Source of the DNA: Deinandra increscens subsp. villosa
Taxonomy: Eukaryota; Streptophyta; Magnoliopsida; Asterales; Asteraceae
Assembly (NCBI GenBank): GCA_039602395.1
Contig: JBCNJP010000024.1
Span: forward strand, 1,748,060 to 1,812,059
Length of the DNA stretch: 64,000 bases
Direction: 5' to 3'
Program-made: the position numbers and the translations under genes
The notes under the pieces: model-generated
Told to the model about the DNA's origin: nothing
Databases searched by the model: none
What the model saw: the letters and a program-made list of their open reading frames with translations, nothing else
Part shown: piece by piece, positions 50,420-61,180 of the stretch
How the letters are laid out: every line of letters starts with the position of its first letter
Position numbering within the stretch: the first letter of the stretch is position 1

Positions 50420-51396
50420 TGTTGGGTTTTAAGAACATTATCAAAGCCATTTTAACTCTTTAAAATGTAAAACGCAGCGGAAAACAAAATCATATATCAT
50501 GTTAGTTAATGTTAAAACCGATTTTTAACATTGTTTATCAAAGCCCAAACCGAGAATCCAAATATGTATGCATGCTATCAAAACTAAAACCAACCACAGG
50601 GGGTTTTAGATTTACCTTCTTCCAAGCTCAAGATTATGAAGAAGATGATGTGAATGAGCCGGCTTGTTATCTAACTTGAAAGCCTCAAGTGATGATACCC
50701 ACGAGGTCGAACAACAAACACCTTTGTTGCTAGGATTTGGTGAAGATGAACACTCTTTTTCTCCTTGCTTGAATCCGAATTCCACACCCTTTTTCACCCT
50801 TGGGGCTGATTTCCTTTTAGGAAAAACGGATGGGAGAGAGAGAGAGAGAGGAACTTGAGTATTGGAGAAGCAAGTAATGAATGACTAGTCCATTAAACAA
50901 GGTTGCATGCCTTGTTTAAATAAAAAGGCTCAACCACCCTCATAAAGAGGGTGGGAGGCCGGCTCTAGAGGGGGAAAAAGGAGGGGGAAAATGGTTTTTG
51001 AAAATCTTTTAAAACCCTCCAATGAACCTAGTCCATTTTCTAGTCTTTGTTCATTTAGACACTATGCTTAAGTCATGTAACACATTACATGTTGTGTACT
51101 AAAATGAAGTATAACATATAACCTTTTATATGTTGTGTAACATGTTATTTAACCAATTAAATAACATTTTTATCTTGCTTCTATAATTTAAATCATCCAC
51201 ATGATTTAATACAAGTTCAATTAATTAGAAAGCGATTTCTAATTATCTTCTATAAGTGACATTTATTTAATTGATCTTATCTAAATAAATATCCATTGGG
51301 TGTTTGTCTAGCTCGTTATTGGGTATGACCCGTCTTGGATCATAACGTACTAGCCACATCAATCTAGTATGTGTCTTGGGCAGACCGAGTCCAACA
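50420..51396 (-). repeat. 3' LTR of C
   Basis: Contains a (GA)n run near 50834-50850 and ends CCGAGTCCAACA. The purine tract in element sense is CAAGTGGGAGAT (51397-51408). Confidence 0.88.
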
Positions 51397-51408
51397 ATCT
51401 CCCACTTG

Positions 51409-52178
51409 CACAAGATTCATAGAAGATTGATGCAAGCAACAAATACCGTCTAACAACGGTTTGTTACCCCTAATACGTATGACTTAGTGCCATTCAATAA
51501 CATCATCTCCTTCAAGTCACCACTTGAAATGTTTTAGGTGAAACGATCATTTATCCTTTTGTCACAAATGTCATGTTAAATCCTAGAGACATAGAGTGAT
51601 CACTCTCTATTAGATTTAACTTAATTCAGGCCTTAGACATTTAACTCTCAACGAATAAGAGGGATAAATTCTATCTTGACTACATACGTCTCTCACAAAC
51701 ACCTAGTACTATGCCTGAGCTTAGCCTTATGTACTGCCATGTTTCGGAACAGCGAAGAACTAAGTCAAAGCATAATACTGGGTGAATATCAAGACCCAAT
51801 ATGTATCTCAGGTCAGAGGATACAAATGATATTCTCCTTTACTCAAGCTTACTTATGATCAATCAATTAAGATTCCATGGGGTAAGTCTTGAGAGCGGGT
51901 CGTCCAATATTTGTCTCCCATCAATATATATGAACTTTGGTAGCAACCCATTGCTCCATATTTATACCTTATGAATATCCACCAATCCAAGTTCATAATA
52001 GTCTTACCTTCATATTTGTTCCCACAAATATGATCGACTACGGACATTTAGAAAAAGTAACTTATTCACGGATTTAAACATGCAAAAATGGAACACTACA
52101 CAATTTTAAATGAAATCCCACATTCATATAAAAGTGTCAGAATAACAATTGGTCCGTTATCCTAATACAAAACATAAA
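51409..52178 (-). other. Noncoding DNA between RNase H and 3' LTR of C
   Basis: No gene recognised in 770 bases; ordinary 3' untranslated region of the element. Confidence 0.6.
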
Positions 52179-52634
52179 TCATATCCAATCACTAGAATGT
52201 CGAAGTCCCGTGGCACAAACATGACCCTCATGCTTTGGGCGTTCTAGGAGCTTCGTGAGTGGATCGGCGACGTTGTCGTCGGTGTGAACTTTGCGAATAC
52301 ATATCTTTCCTTTTGCAACTTCATCCCTTATGTAGTTGAATCTCCGCTCGATGTGCCTTACCTTTTGATGATCACGAGGTTCCTTGATTTGAGCAATCGC
52401 TCCCTCGTTATCATAAAGGATCTCTAGGGGTCCTTGAATGGTAGGAACAACCCCTAGTTCGGCAATAAATTTCTTCAACCATGCGGCTTCTTGCGCGGCC
52501 AAAGATGCGGCGATGTATTCTGATTCCGTAGTGGATAATGCAACCACATCTTGCTTTGAGCTCTTCCAAGATACCGCCCCTCCATTCATAATGAAGATAT
52601 ACCCCGATTGTGATCGAGAATCATCTCGATCCAT
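52179..52634 (-). CDS. pol: Element C RNase H
   Basis: 151 aa: SQSGYIFIMNGGAVSWKSSK, STTESEYIAASLAAQEAAWL, LYDNEGAIA, HIERRFNYIRDEV and VADPLTK, a standard copia RNase H. The part that joins RT to it (roughly 150 codons) is deleted: RT ends TYIL and this frame resumes next to the YTDASFQ-like start. Confidence 0.88.
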   Translation of the reverse strand: MDRDDSRSQSGYIFIMNGGAVSWKSSKQDVVALSTTESEYIAASLAAQEAAWLKKFIAELGVVPTIQGPLEILYDNEGAIAQIKEPRDHQKVRHIERRFNYIRDEVAKGKICIRKVHTDDNVADPLTKLLERPKHEGHVCATGLRHSSDWI

Positions 52635-52660
52635 TTGGAAACTCGCATCCGTGTAACCCC

Positions 52661-53494
52661 TTACAACGAGTTCCTTCTCATCGGATCCAAAATATAGGTG
52701 GCTTCACCAAGATCCTTGATGGAAAAGCAACTTCCAAGCCAGGTTTTTACACCTTCCAAGGTTGGAATGTCATTCCCAAATAGTAGTATGTCATCTACAT
52801 ACAATACTAGAAAAGTTATTATACTCCCACTAGCCTTCTTATACACACAAGCCTCATCCTCGTTCTTGATGAAGCCAAATTTCTTTATCTCTTCATCAAA
52901 ACGCTGATTCCAACTCCTTGATGCTTGTTTCAATCCATAGATTGATTTCTTTAACTTACACACTTTATTAGGATGTTTTGGATCGACAAAACCCTCGGGC
53001 TGAGCCATATAGACATCTTCCTCAAGATATCCATTTAGGAAAGCCGTTTTGACATCCAATTGCCATATCTCATAATCATAATGGGCGGCTATGGCAAATA
53101 ATATCCTTATCGACTTTAGCATTGCCACCGGCGAGAAAGTTTCATCATAATCAACCCCTTGAGTTTGAGTGAAACCTTTTGCTACAAGTCGAGCTTTAAA
53201 TGTGTCTAAGTTTCCATGCATGTCGGTTTTCTTCTTGAAAACCCACTTACTTCCAACTACCTTGGAATTAGGAGGTCGTACTACCAAGTCCCATACTTGG
53301 TTGTCATGCATGGATTGCATCTCAACGTTCATGGCTTCCAGCCATTTGTCCGATTCGGAATCGGTCATTGCATCATGGTAAGTGGTTGGTTCATCCGAAT
53401 CTACCACATAGCATCCCTCCATGAAAAAATCCATATCTTTCAGGTGGACTACTAGTTCTCCCAGATCTGCGAACATTGTGTGTGTTTTGATCAA
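52661..53494 (-). CDS. pol: Element C reverse transcriptase
   Basis: 277 aa: WLEAMNVEMQSMHDNQVWDL, VGSKWVFKKKTDMHGN, IWQLDVKTAFLNGYLEEDVY, SIYGLKQASRSWNQRFDE and LVLYVDDILLFGND (catalytic YVDD). Out of frame with the upstream integrase and truncated after DLGEATYIL. Confidence 0.9.
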   Translation of the reverse strand: MIKTHTMFADLGELVVHLKDMDFFMEGCYVVDSDEPTTYHDAMTDSESDKWLEAMNVEMQSMHDNQVWDLVVRPPNSKVVGSKWVFKKKTDMHGNLDTFKARLVAKGFTQTQGVDYDETFSPVAMLKSIRILFAIAAHYDYEIWQLDVKTAFLNGYLEEDVYMAQPEGFVDPKHPNKVCKLKKSIYGLKQASRSWNQRFDEEIKKFGFIKNEDEACVYKKASGSIITFLVLYVDDILLFGNDIPTLEGVKTWLGSCFSIKDLGEATYILDPMRRNSL

Positions 53495-54875
53495 TCATTT
53501 GATCATCTTCAACAACCTTTTGTTGAGGGCTAGTTTCAACCAAACATGTATCGGCTTGTGGTTCTTGATCCTCCTCAAGTTCCACCGTTCTTCCACTAGC
53601 TCCTTCCATAAGGAACTTAGTTTCCAAGAACTCGGCCTTTCTAGCAATAAATACTTTTTGCTCTGTTGAATTGTAGAAGTAATATCCTATAGAATCTCTA
53701 TGATATCCTACAAATATACACTTAGTGGACCGGGGATCTAACTTGTTTGAAGCATCATGCTTTATATAAGCTTCACAACCCCACACCTTTAGATAAGATA
53801 AGGATGGAAACCTTCCATGCCATAACTCAAAAGGTGTCCTTTCCACTTTCTTGGTTGGGGCCATATTCAAAATACGGGCCGCTGAGAGTAGGGCATAACC
53901 CCAAAATGATAGAGGTAATGAACTTCTACACATCATAGATCGAACCATATCCAATAGGGTTCGATTCCTCCTCTCCGATACTCCATTATGCTGTGGCGTC
54001 CGAGGTGGACTAAGTTGTGAGACAATCCCACAACTCCTAAGATAGTCTTGAAATTCATTGCTAAGGTATTCACCTCCTCTATCCGAACGAAGGATCTTTA
54101 TTGTTTTGTTGAGTTGATTTTCTACTTCATTCTTGAAGATTTTGAACATTTCAAAAGCTTCATCCTTGTGTGCTAACAAGTACACATACCCAGAGCGATT
54201 ATAGTCATCGGTAAAGGTGATGAAGTATCTTTCACCATTCCTAGATGTTGGCTTAAAAGGTCCACATACATCCGAATGTATGATCCCTAGAAAATCCTTT
54301 GCCCTTTCGGTAGTTCCACTAAAAGGTGCCTTAGTCATCTTCCCTTGAAGACAAGATTCGCATACGTCATACGAATCGCATTCATTTGTTTTCAAAAGAC
54401 CACTCTTTTGTAATGCTTGTATGCGGTTCTTATTAATGTGACCAAGGCGGCAATGCCAAATGTAGGTGTCACTCAAATCTCTTTTGAGTTTCTTGGTGGT
54501 GGTTTGGTATATTGAGCTATTACATGAAGTGTTTTCATGAACCAATTCATAAATACCATTTAAAGGGCTAGCTTTAAAATAAAACACTTCATTCATTGAA
54601 ACATGGATATCATTGTTAACAAACTTAAAATCATATCCAAAATGTCTTAAACGGGAAACGGAAATTATGTTCCTAGTCAAACTAGGAGCATACAATACAT
54701 TATTCAAAATTACTTCCAAAGCACTTGGAAGTTCCAAAATATAGTCTCCTTGGGCTTCAACTTGAACTTTCGCTCCATTGCCCAGAAAGAGACTAACTTC
54801 TCCCGTCTTCAATTGCCTATTTCTTTTGAACCCCTGCAACATATTACATATATGAGTTCCACATCCGGTATCCAA
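53391..54875 (-). CDS. pol: Element C protease and integrase
   Basis: 494 aa beginning at the protease site DTGCGTHICN. WHCRLGHINKNRIQAL and CESCLQGK form the zinc finger; IIHSDVCGPF, LRSDRGGEYLS and NGVSERRNRTLLDM give the DDE residues; WGCEAYIKHD and KCIFVGYH follow. One TAG (54879-54881, TGG in related elements) separates it from gag in the same frame. Confidence 0.9.
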   Translation of the reverse strand: MDTGCGTHICNMLQGFKRNRQLKTGEVSLFLGNGAKVQVEAQGDYILELPSALEVILNNVLYAPSLTRNIISVSRLRHFGYDFKFVNNDIHVSMNEVFYFKASPLNGIYELVHENTSCNSSIYQTTTKKLKRDLSDTYIWHCRLGHINKNRIQALQKSGLLKTNECDSYDVCESCLQGKMTKAPFSGTTERAKDFLGIIHSDVCGPFKPTSRNGERYFITFTDDYNRSGYVYLLAHKDEAFEMFKIFKNEVENQLNKTIKILRSDRGGEYLSNEFQDYLRSCGIVSQLSPPRTPQHNGVSERRNRTLLDMVRSMMCRSSLPLSFWGYALLSAARILNMAPTKKVERTPFELWHGRFPSLSYLKVWGCEAYIKHDASNKLDPRSTKCIFVGYHRDSIGYYFYNSTEQKVFIARKAEFLETKFLMEGASGRTVELEEDQEPQADTCLVETSPQQKVVEDDQMIDQNTHNVRRSGRTSSPPERYGFFHGGMLCGRFG

Positions 54876-54878
54876 TAC

Positions 54879-55235
54879 CTATGTGTTTGAAGAAAAAGCA
54901 TTAAGCTCAATATAGATCATAAAGGTCTTACCCGAGGCTTGGCCTTCATCTTTCTTTGCTTTCAACCCTTTGAGATAGGTTGGACAATTCCTCTTCCAAT
55001 GTCCTACCTCACCACACTCAAAGCATGGATCATTTGAAGCAACCTTTTGCTTCTTCTCCTTCGGTTTGGGGGCTTCTTTCTTGCCCTTCCCCTTGACGAA
55101 TCCCTTTCCTTTGGCAACCTTTGGCATATCATGTCGTATGCCCCATGATTCTCTAAATCCTTTTGTAGCTCGGGGATCATACTTGCTAGCATGAGGCATG
55201 AAACTTGGATGGAGTCTTCGGTGTACTTCACCCAA
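54879..55235 (-). CDS. gag: Element C gag, zinc-knuckle part
   Basis: 118-aa frame; real gag sequence starts around DMPKVAKGKGFVKGKGKK, then knuckle CFECGEVGHWKRNC. Its first about 40 residues are an out-of-frame reading of upstream gag. Confidence 0.82.
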   Translation of the reverse strand: MGEVHRRLHPSFMPHASKYDPRATKGFRESWGIRHDMPKVAKGKGFVKGKGKKEAPKPKEKKQKVASNDPCFECGEVGHWKRNCPTYLKGLKAKKDEGQASGKTFMIYIELNAFSSNT

Positions 55236-55444
55236 TCGGCATAAGCCTCAATGTCTTCGACATCGGGTTCGTCGGGGATAGGATCGTCCAACACATAAGA
55301 CTTCTTTTCTTGTTTGAGAACAATTCTCAAGTTGCGGTACCAATCCACAAAGTCGTCTTGGTTGAGACGATTCTTGTCTAAGATGGATCTTAGTGATAGG
55401 TTATGGACGTTTGTGGCGGGGATGATTTCGTTATGATTGGCCAT
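55004..55444 (-). CDS. gag: Element C gag, N-terminal part
   Basis: 146 aa: MANHNEIIPATNVHNLSLRS, FVDWYRNLRIVLKQEKKSYV, SCLMLASMIPELQKDLENHG. After HGAYDM the normal middle of gag is missing and the frame changes, so the last about 35 residues are not native. Confidence 0.85.
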   Translation of the reverse strand: MANHNEIIPATNVHNLSLRSILDKNRLNQDDFVDWYRNLRIVLKQEKKSYVLDDPIPDEPDVEDIEAYADWVKYTEDSIQVSCLMLASMIPELQKDLENHGAYDMICQRLPKERDSSRGRARKKPPNRRRRSKRLLQMIHALSVVR

Positions 55445-56959
55445 CTACAAAATTTTAACAAAGTTCTATTAAGTATCTTCGATATCAATATTAACCTTTA
55501 AATTTAATTAATACCCTTTTATGTCTCATAGAAAATTAATAAATTAAAACCTAGAATCCAACGTTACATTTAAGTTGTGGTTAGGTGACCCTTGTCCCAT
55601 GACTTAAATTAACAAGGTAGTCAACGTTTGACAATTGCAACTCTTTGCAACTTCTAGTAGTATGGGATCGATTAAACATCTTATGTTTAGTTGGCATGTT
55701 TAATCCCATCAACGCCTTTGGTTCCCCATGCTTCGGTGACCCTATTGACATGGTCTCCAAATCAAGTTGTCCTACTTATACACACGTGTAGATTTACACA
55801 TACAAGTGGTTAGGTGACCTTTATCCCACAAATATGGTAAACCTACCCCAAGTTTACAAGTTCCCTCATATATGGTTAGGTGACCTTTATCCCATAAAGA
55901 GTTTACAAGCAAATTGAGTGTTATATAAAAGGATGGCGTTTAAACTTGTTTTTGAAAAGGGTCGTTTTTAGTTTTCATAATTCTAGTGTAGAAAACTCTA
56001 TGTACCATACAATTCACATGCATTCAAATGTATGGTACCCTAGCGTTGTTTGAAATCCATATTTCATGGTCCTTTTAATAAAACCGATTTTATTAATAAA
56101 TCATCATCAACTTACTAAAACCCATAGTATTAGTCTTTGTTAATGATATTTTAAGAACCGGTTTTAGCTTGTTAATGTTTATTAGTTTGTTTTAGCATGC
56201 ATATCCAAATATCATCCAAACATGAAAATAAACAACAACACAAGCATAATAAAATAGGTGCATAGCCATAGCCAACTATTGACAACACTTGTTAGCCGAA
56301 ACAAGTGTGTGTCAAGGTCTCTCCTAAGGGACAAGATCACACAAGTGATGTGTAGGTGAACTCCCACTTGACCCCGCATCCAAATGCTTCAAGTGACCTC
56401 CTTTGGTTGTGCTTTGCTTGACTCCTTTGGGCATCCAAGATCCTCCATCTTGTGCATTTTTCCTTTTTACAAAATGGATCCTGATACATTTTTCTAGTAA
56501 AACAAAATGCGCCTAATCTATTATATTGCATACCAAATGAAATAAATAGATTACATGCCCAAAATGAAGAACTCGAAATTATTACAACTTTTGAATAATT
56601 ACAACAAGCACAAACATTCACCACAAACAATCACAAGGTCTTTTGGCTAGGCTTTATGCACCAAACATATATCTATAAATACATCCATATGTACAAGTGT
56701 AAAAAATGGTTCCCTTTTAACCCATTTCCTTTTTCGGTCCAACACAAAACCGAAAACGTGGGTTTGTTGTCCAAACAACAAAACAACAAAATGATAAAAT
56801 GTTTTAATCTTTCAAGATAACCACATGCATGTTAGTGAAGCATCTTTAAAGACAAAGTGAAACCATGAACAAAACTTTCGGTTTGTGGTATGAGGAACCA
56901 AAACCAAGAGTTTTGTGGAGCTAACCAACTAGCTCTTTGAAGCATGCATCCATATAAGC
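55445..56959 (-). other. Element C leader
   Basis: 1.5 kb noncoding between gag and primer site. Three copies of a 22-base phrase GGTTAGGTGACC(C/T)TT(A/G)TCCCA (plus-strand reading) near 55577, 55809 and 55877. No other structure recognised. Confidence 0.65.
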
Positions 56960-56973
56960 GGCTCTAGATGCCA
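56960..56973 (-). other. Primer-binding site of C
   Basis: Minus strand TGGCATCTAGAGCC one base inside the 5' LTR, a variant of the tRNA-Met type site used by the other elements. Confidence 0.7.
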
Positions 56974-56974
56974 T

Positions 56975-57952
56975 TGTTGGGTTTTAAGAACATTATCAAA
57001 GCCCTTTTAACTCTTTAAAATGTAAAACGCAGCGGAAAACAAAATCATATATCATGTTAGTTACTGTTAAAACAGATTTTTAACATTGTTTATCAAAGCC
57101 CAAACCGAGGATCCAAATATGTATGCATGCTATCAAAACTAAAACCAACCATAGGGGGTTTTAGATTTACCTTCTTCCAAGCTCAAGATTATGAAGAAGA
57201 TGATGTGAATGAACCGGCTTGCTATCTAACTTGAAAGCCTCAAGTGATGATACCCACGAGCTCGAACAACAAACACCTTTGTTGCTACAATTTGGTGAAG
57301 ATGAACACTCTTTTTCTCCTTGCTTGAATCCGAATTCCACACCCTTTTTCACCCTTGGGGCTGATTTCCTTTTAGGAAAAACGGATGGGAGAGAGAGAGA
57401 GATAGAGGAACTTGAGTATTGGAGAAGCAAGTAATGAATGACTAGTCCATTAAACAAGGTTGCATGCCTTGTTTAAATAAAAAGGCTCAACCACCCTCAT
57501 AAAGAGGTTGGGAGGCCGGCTCTAGAGGGGGGAAATGGAGGGGGGAAATGGTTTTTGAAATCTTTTAAAACCCTCCAATGAACCTAGTCCATTTTCTAGT
57601 CTTTGTTCATTTAGACACTATGCTTAAGTCATGTAACACATTACATGTTGTGTACTAAAATGAAGTATAACATATAACCTTTTATATGTTGTGTAACATG
57701 TTATTTAACCAATTAAATAACATTTTTATCTTGCTTCTATAATTTAAATCATCCACATGATTTAATACAAGTTTAATTAATTAGAAAGCGATTTCTAATT
57801 ATCTTCTATAAGTGACATTTATTTAATTGATCATATCTAAATAAATATCCATTGGGTGTTTGTCTAGCTCGTTATTGGGTATGACCCGTCTTGGATCATA
57901 ACGTACTAGCCACATTAATCTAGTATGTGTCTTGGGCAGACCGAGTCCAACA
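56975..57952 (-). repeat. 5' LTR of C
   Basis: 978 bp, partner of 50420-51396; a handful of substitutions seen. Confidence 0.88.
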
Positions 57953-57975
57953 ATTAACTTTTGTTCAAGTTTGAG

Positions 57976-58813
57976 GTATGTGAAACTTGTATCTCATTTG
58001 TCACTTTGAATCCTAGAATGATGTGTACAGGGGAGTGATTGTTTGTGTTTTGAGCATAATATTCCTTTGAGTATTTCATAACAGTTGGTTGCTAGTGTAT
58101 AATTGTTAATCAGTTTGAACCCTAATGGGTATTTAGATTGATAACTTTTAGAAGTTGTGATCCTCTGTTATATGAATACTTAGGAATTTTTTTTTAGTTT
58201 ATTTGTTTAAATTGTCATTTTTTGGAACTTTAGTTGGTTTGTTAGAACTCAATGTGGCTACTACCAATTTAGTTTAGTTAACTCAAATCTGATTGTGTGT
58301 ATATGCCTGTGAGTTTACTTGCAGCAACTTTGAAGTTTCAATCTGTTGTTCTCTCTTTTGGTTGGATTGACTTAATAGATTCCACATAGTGTTGAATTTA
58401 ACTAGTCTCCAATCTAGATTTACTTTTCTTTCGATGAGATTTAAACTTGAGAATCTGTTGATAACTGTTGATTAGTCTAGTCGCTCATCAAAATTGATAG
58501 ATTGAGTTTAATGTTTCTCAAATTATGCCTTTAAATTTTATTTGCCTATATCTGTTTATATATGTCTAAAACTTTGAAGTCTAACATAACTTGTCTGATC
58601 ACAAAACAGATTTCATTACTGTTGAGAGATTGATCAAGAACATTACATCTTTTTCATTGATCTTAACATACCATAGATCATCAAAAAGGTATGTTGTTCT
58701 ATCAAATGCTAATGTGAGTTAAGACTCAATTTTAGCTATACAGGGGCAATCATTAACTTATTTTAGTTTGTTTGATGCTTACTTGAATTCTAATATAAAT
58801 TGCTTGATCCCAG
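57976..58813 (+). other. Putative second leader intron in B, absent in A
   Basis: TTTGAG | GTATGTG ... TTGATCCCAG | CAGATATCTCACTGAG. A reads TTTAAG|CAGAATATTCACTGAG with nothing between (24118-24140). It contains a possible cassette exon 58610-58688 bounded by AACAG and GTATGTTG that resembles exon 3. Confidence 0.58.
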
Positions 58814-58889
58814 CAGATATCTCACTGAGTCATTGAGAAATTCAATTCATCTTATATTAGATCTTAGTCATCATTAGATATTCAGAAAG
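58814..58889 (+). other. Putative leader exon 3 (B)
   Basis: CAGATATCTCACTGAG through ATTCAGAAAG before GTATGTG. Matches A 24124-24199. Confidence 0.45.
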
Positions 58890-59605
58890 GTATGTGTTTC
58901 TCAATACAAGCTTTGATGTTATTAATCAGGTAGTGCATCATCTTATTGAATTATCTATACTTGCTTGTCTCTTTCCGTGTAAATTGACATCCAATTGAGC
59001 CTAACACTGGTGGTTTAGACTGGTTAAGATCCACATGGGTCTGAAACAGGTCATAACTCAGGTGAAAGGATCTTGGATACAGTTAACACTAAGACAGACA
59101 TAATTTGAATGTTTTGACCTAACTAAGATGAATTAACCATCTTTGTGACTAATTTAGAGCATTTGTACATAGGATGTGATCTATGATGCCTCTAAGGTTC
59201 ATATGAACTGTCTTAGGTATTTAAGCTCTATTTAAACACTCATTTGGTCATTCTGACTTTAATAAGTCAAATCCTGCATGAAATTGTTTTTATGTGACTT
59301 ATGTGACTGTATTAGCTTAAATGTGAATTTGGTGATTTGGGTATGTGTTAATTGATCTTTACATGCCTATATTTGTGTGTTAGGATTAAATGTAACATGT
59401 GTCAGTTCCATCTAATATGTTAAGCTTACATAATCACATTTTGTCCTATAAATGATCATATTGATTCTATTGACCCATTAGGACTTCCTACTTGCTTATA
59501 AGTGTTAACATGACTCTGTTGCATCTAGAAAATCCTTGCTAAATCTTGATATATGAGTTATAGTTCTTATTGTCATTTCTAGGTATAGTGAACCTGCATA
59601 TGATA

Positions 59606-60241
59606 TGTTAGGACCGATTTCACATCGAGAATCTCGATCTTGAGCAAGAACAGAGGTGAGATTGAGAGGAGACGGGATGAAGAGAATCAAAGATAATAAA
59701 TGACAAGAAATGATAAAATCAACGATTCATTGATTATTGTTGAATGATTACAACGAACCGAATGATTACAAACTCGTCATTGGAAATCCATGGTCACATT
59801 GGGTTGAGCTCAAACCCAATGTGTGACTCTCTCTCTAGAAATGATAGCTCACATCACTCATTATTTGTCATTATTCATCATCTAACAAATGAAGCTATCC
59901 CTTCCTATTTATAGAGAGCCTATGTGCTCACTAGCCCACTAACTAGCTAACACACAAACAAATGAGCAAATACAAATAAACAAATGACATAATTATTATT
60001 AATTATATCAAAGATGATTTAATTAATATGAAGCTTGACTCGCTCGAACCGATCTTCCGTTGACTTTTACGTTGACCGTTTACCCGAACGGTTGACTTTT
60101 CAAGAAAACGTCTTCGGTCCAAACCTGCAAGCCTCGAGCATCACAACCCGCGTCTCTGAATCAAATCAAAATGGATTCTTCAACCGAATTATTCGAGAAT
60201 AGATTTGATGGCGTCAGTCACACTTATTAAAAGTTCCAACA
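59606..60241. mobile_element. Solo LTR
   Basis: 636 bp, TGTTAGGACCG to AGTTCCAACA, flanked by TGATA (59601-59605 and 60242-60246). TATTTATAGAGAGCC near 59917 is the likely promoter. No internal region, so it arose by LTR-LTR recombination. Element A has the empty site at about 24911-24921. A piece of the same LTR is at 11842. Confidence 0.88.
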
Positions 60242-60257
60242 TGATATCATTCTGGTC

Positions 60258-60467
60258 TTAGCGGGTTTGATTCAGTCCTTAGTGTACTTCATGGTCTACT
60301 TAGCGAACTTCATTAGTTCTTAGCGAACTTGTTTACTTTAGTGTACTTGTTTGCTTTAGCGGACTTGTTTCATGCTTAGCGAACTTGTTACTAATTCTAG
60401 CGAACTTGTTCTAACTTAGCGAACTTAATGAATTCTAGCGGACTTGTTGCTCTGCTTAGCGGACTTG
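60258..60467 (+). repeat. TTAGCGNACTTG array inside the intron (B)
   Basis: About nine copies, matching A 24929-25103. Confidence 0.8.
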
Positions 60468-61180
60468 AGTCAATTCACTGTATATGTTTATATTTCTGAT
60501 GTTCTAGGATTGTTCTGATTGTTTGATAAGTCATTGCTACACTTATTACCTGCATTTAACTGGTCTTTGAATCTTTAAGCTTTGTTATAATCCAACTTTC
60601 CTGTCTTACATGTAAAACATTGTTTTTAACTAAGTTGTTTACTGATATCAAATCAAGGAGTTCACAAGTTCGGGTGGAACCAAGTCTCAATGTGACATTC
60701 CCAAAACTGACTTGTCAAATTGGGACAACCTAAACTTCTAGGTGTTGATCCCAGTGTGCCAAGCCCTCCTTTGCTTGATATCTGTGACTGTTGTTGAGAC
60801 CAAGTAGTAGAATTCTCTTTGAGATTCCCCTTGACCCTCCAACAAATCTTAATTTTGTTAACCTTAATCTTCATTTGGGTCATCTTTCAATTTTCATGCA
60901 AAACATTCAATTAAGTCAATATTTTTGTAGATTTAGATCTGGCTCCTTGATTTTCCAGATTTTATTACTTTACACACATCTGTTATTCTTCCTGAAATAC
61001 TTACATTTGTTAATCATGACATTCCGGTTGCTTGTGATCATTTAGAAGTATATGCACTATATGAGTTAGTTTATGTCATTAATACTCAAATGAAAAGCTC
61101 TGTCACTGTCACGAGTTTAGTGTGACATGACATTCATCTAGTGTTGAATTTCATGTAATCTTTCAATTCTATATGTGCAG

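Larger units (their letters stand above)
50420..57952 (-). mobile_element. Ty1-copia element C nested in B
   Basis: LTRs 50420-51396 and 56975-57952, about 977 bp, TG...CA in both senses and nearly identical. Flanks GTTAAC and ATTAAC fit a 6-bp target duplication with one mismatch, or 5-bp TTAAC plus an extra A. Contains degraded gag, protease-integrase, RT and RNase H with deletions. Recent but defective. Confidence 0.88.
58890..61180 (+). other. Putative intron before accessory ORF (B)
   Basis: Donor AAAG|GTATGTG, acceptor ATATGTGCAG|ATG. About 1.65 kb without the solo LTR. Holds a motif array at 60258-60467. No gene. Confidence 0.55.

Noticed and set aside
50612..50858. Similar small ORFs in both C LTRs (also 57167-57457)
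   Set aside because: They repeat because the LTRs are repeats; no start context or known domain, and they cover the GA-repeat.
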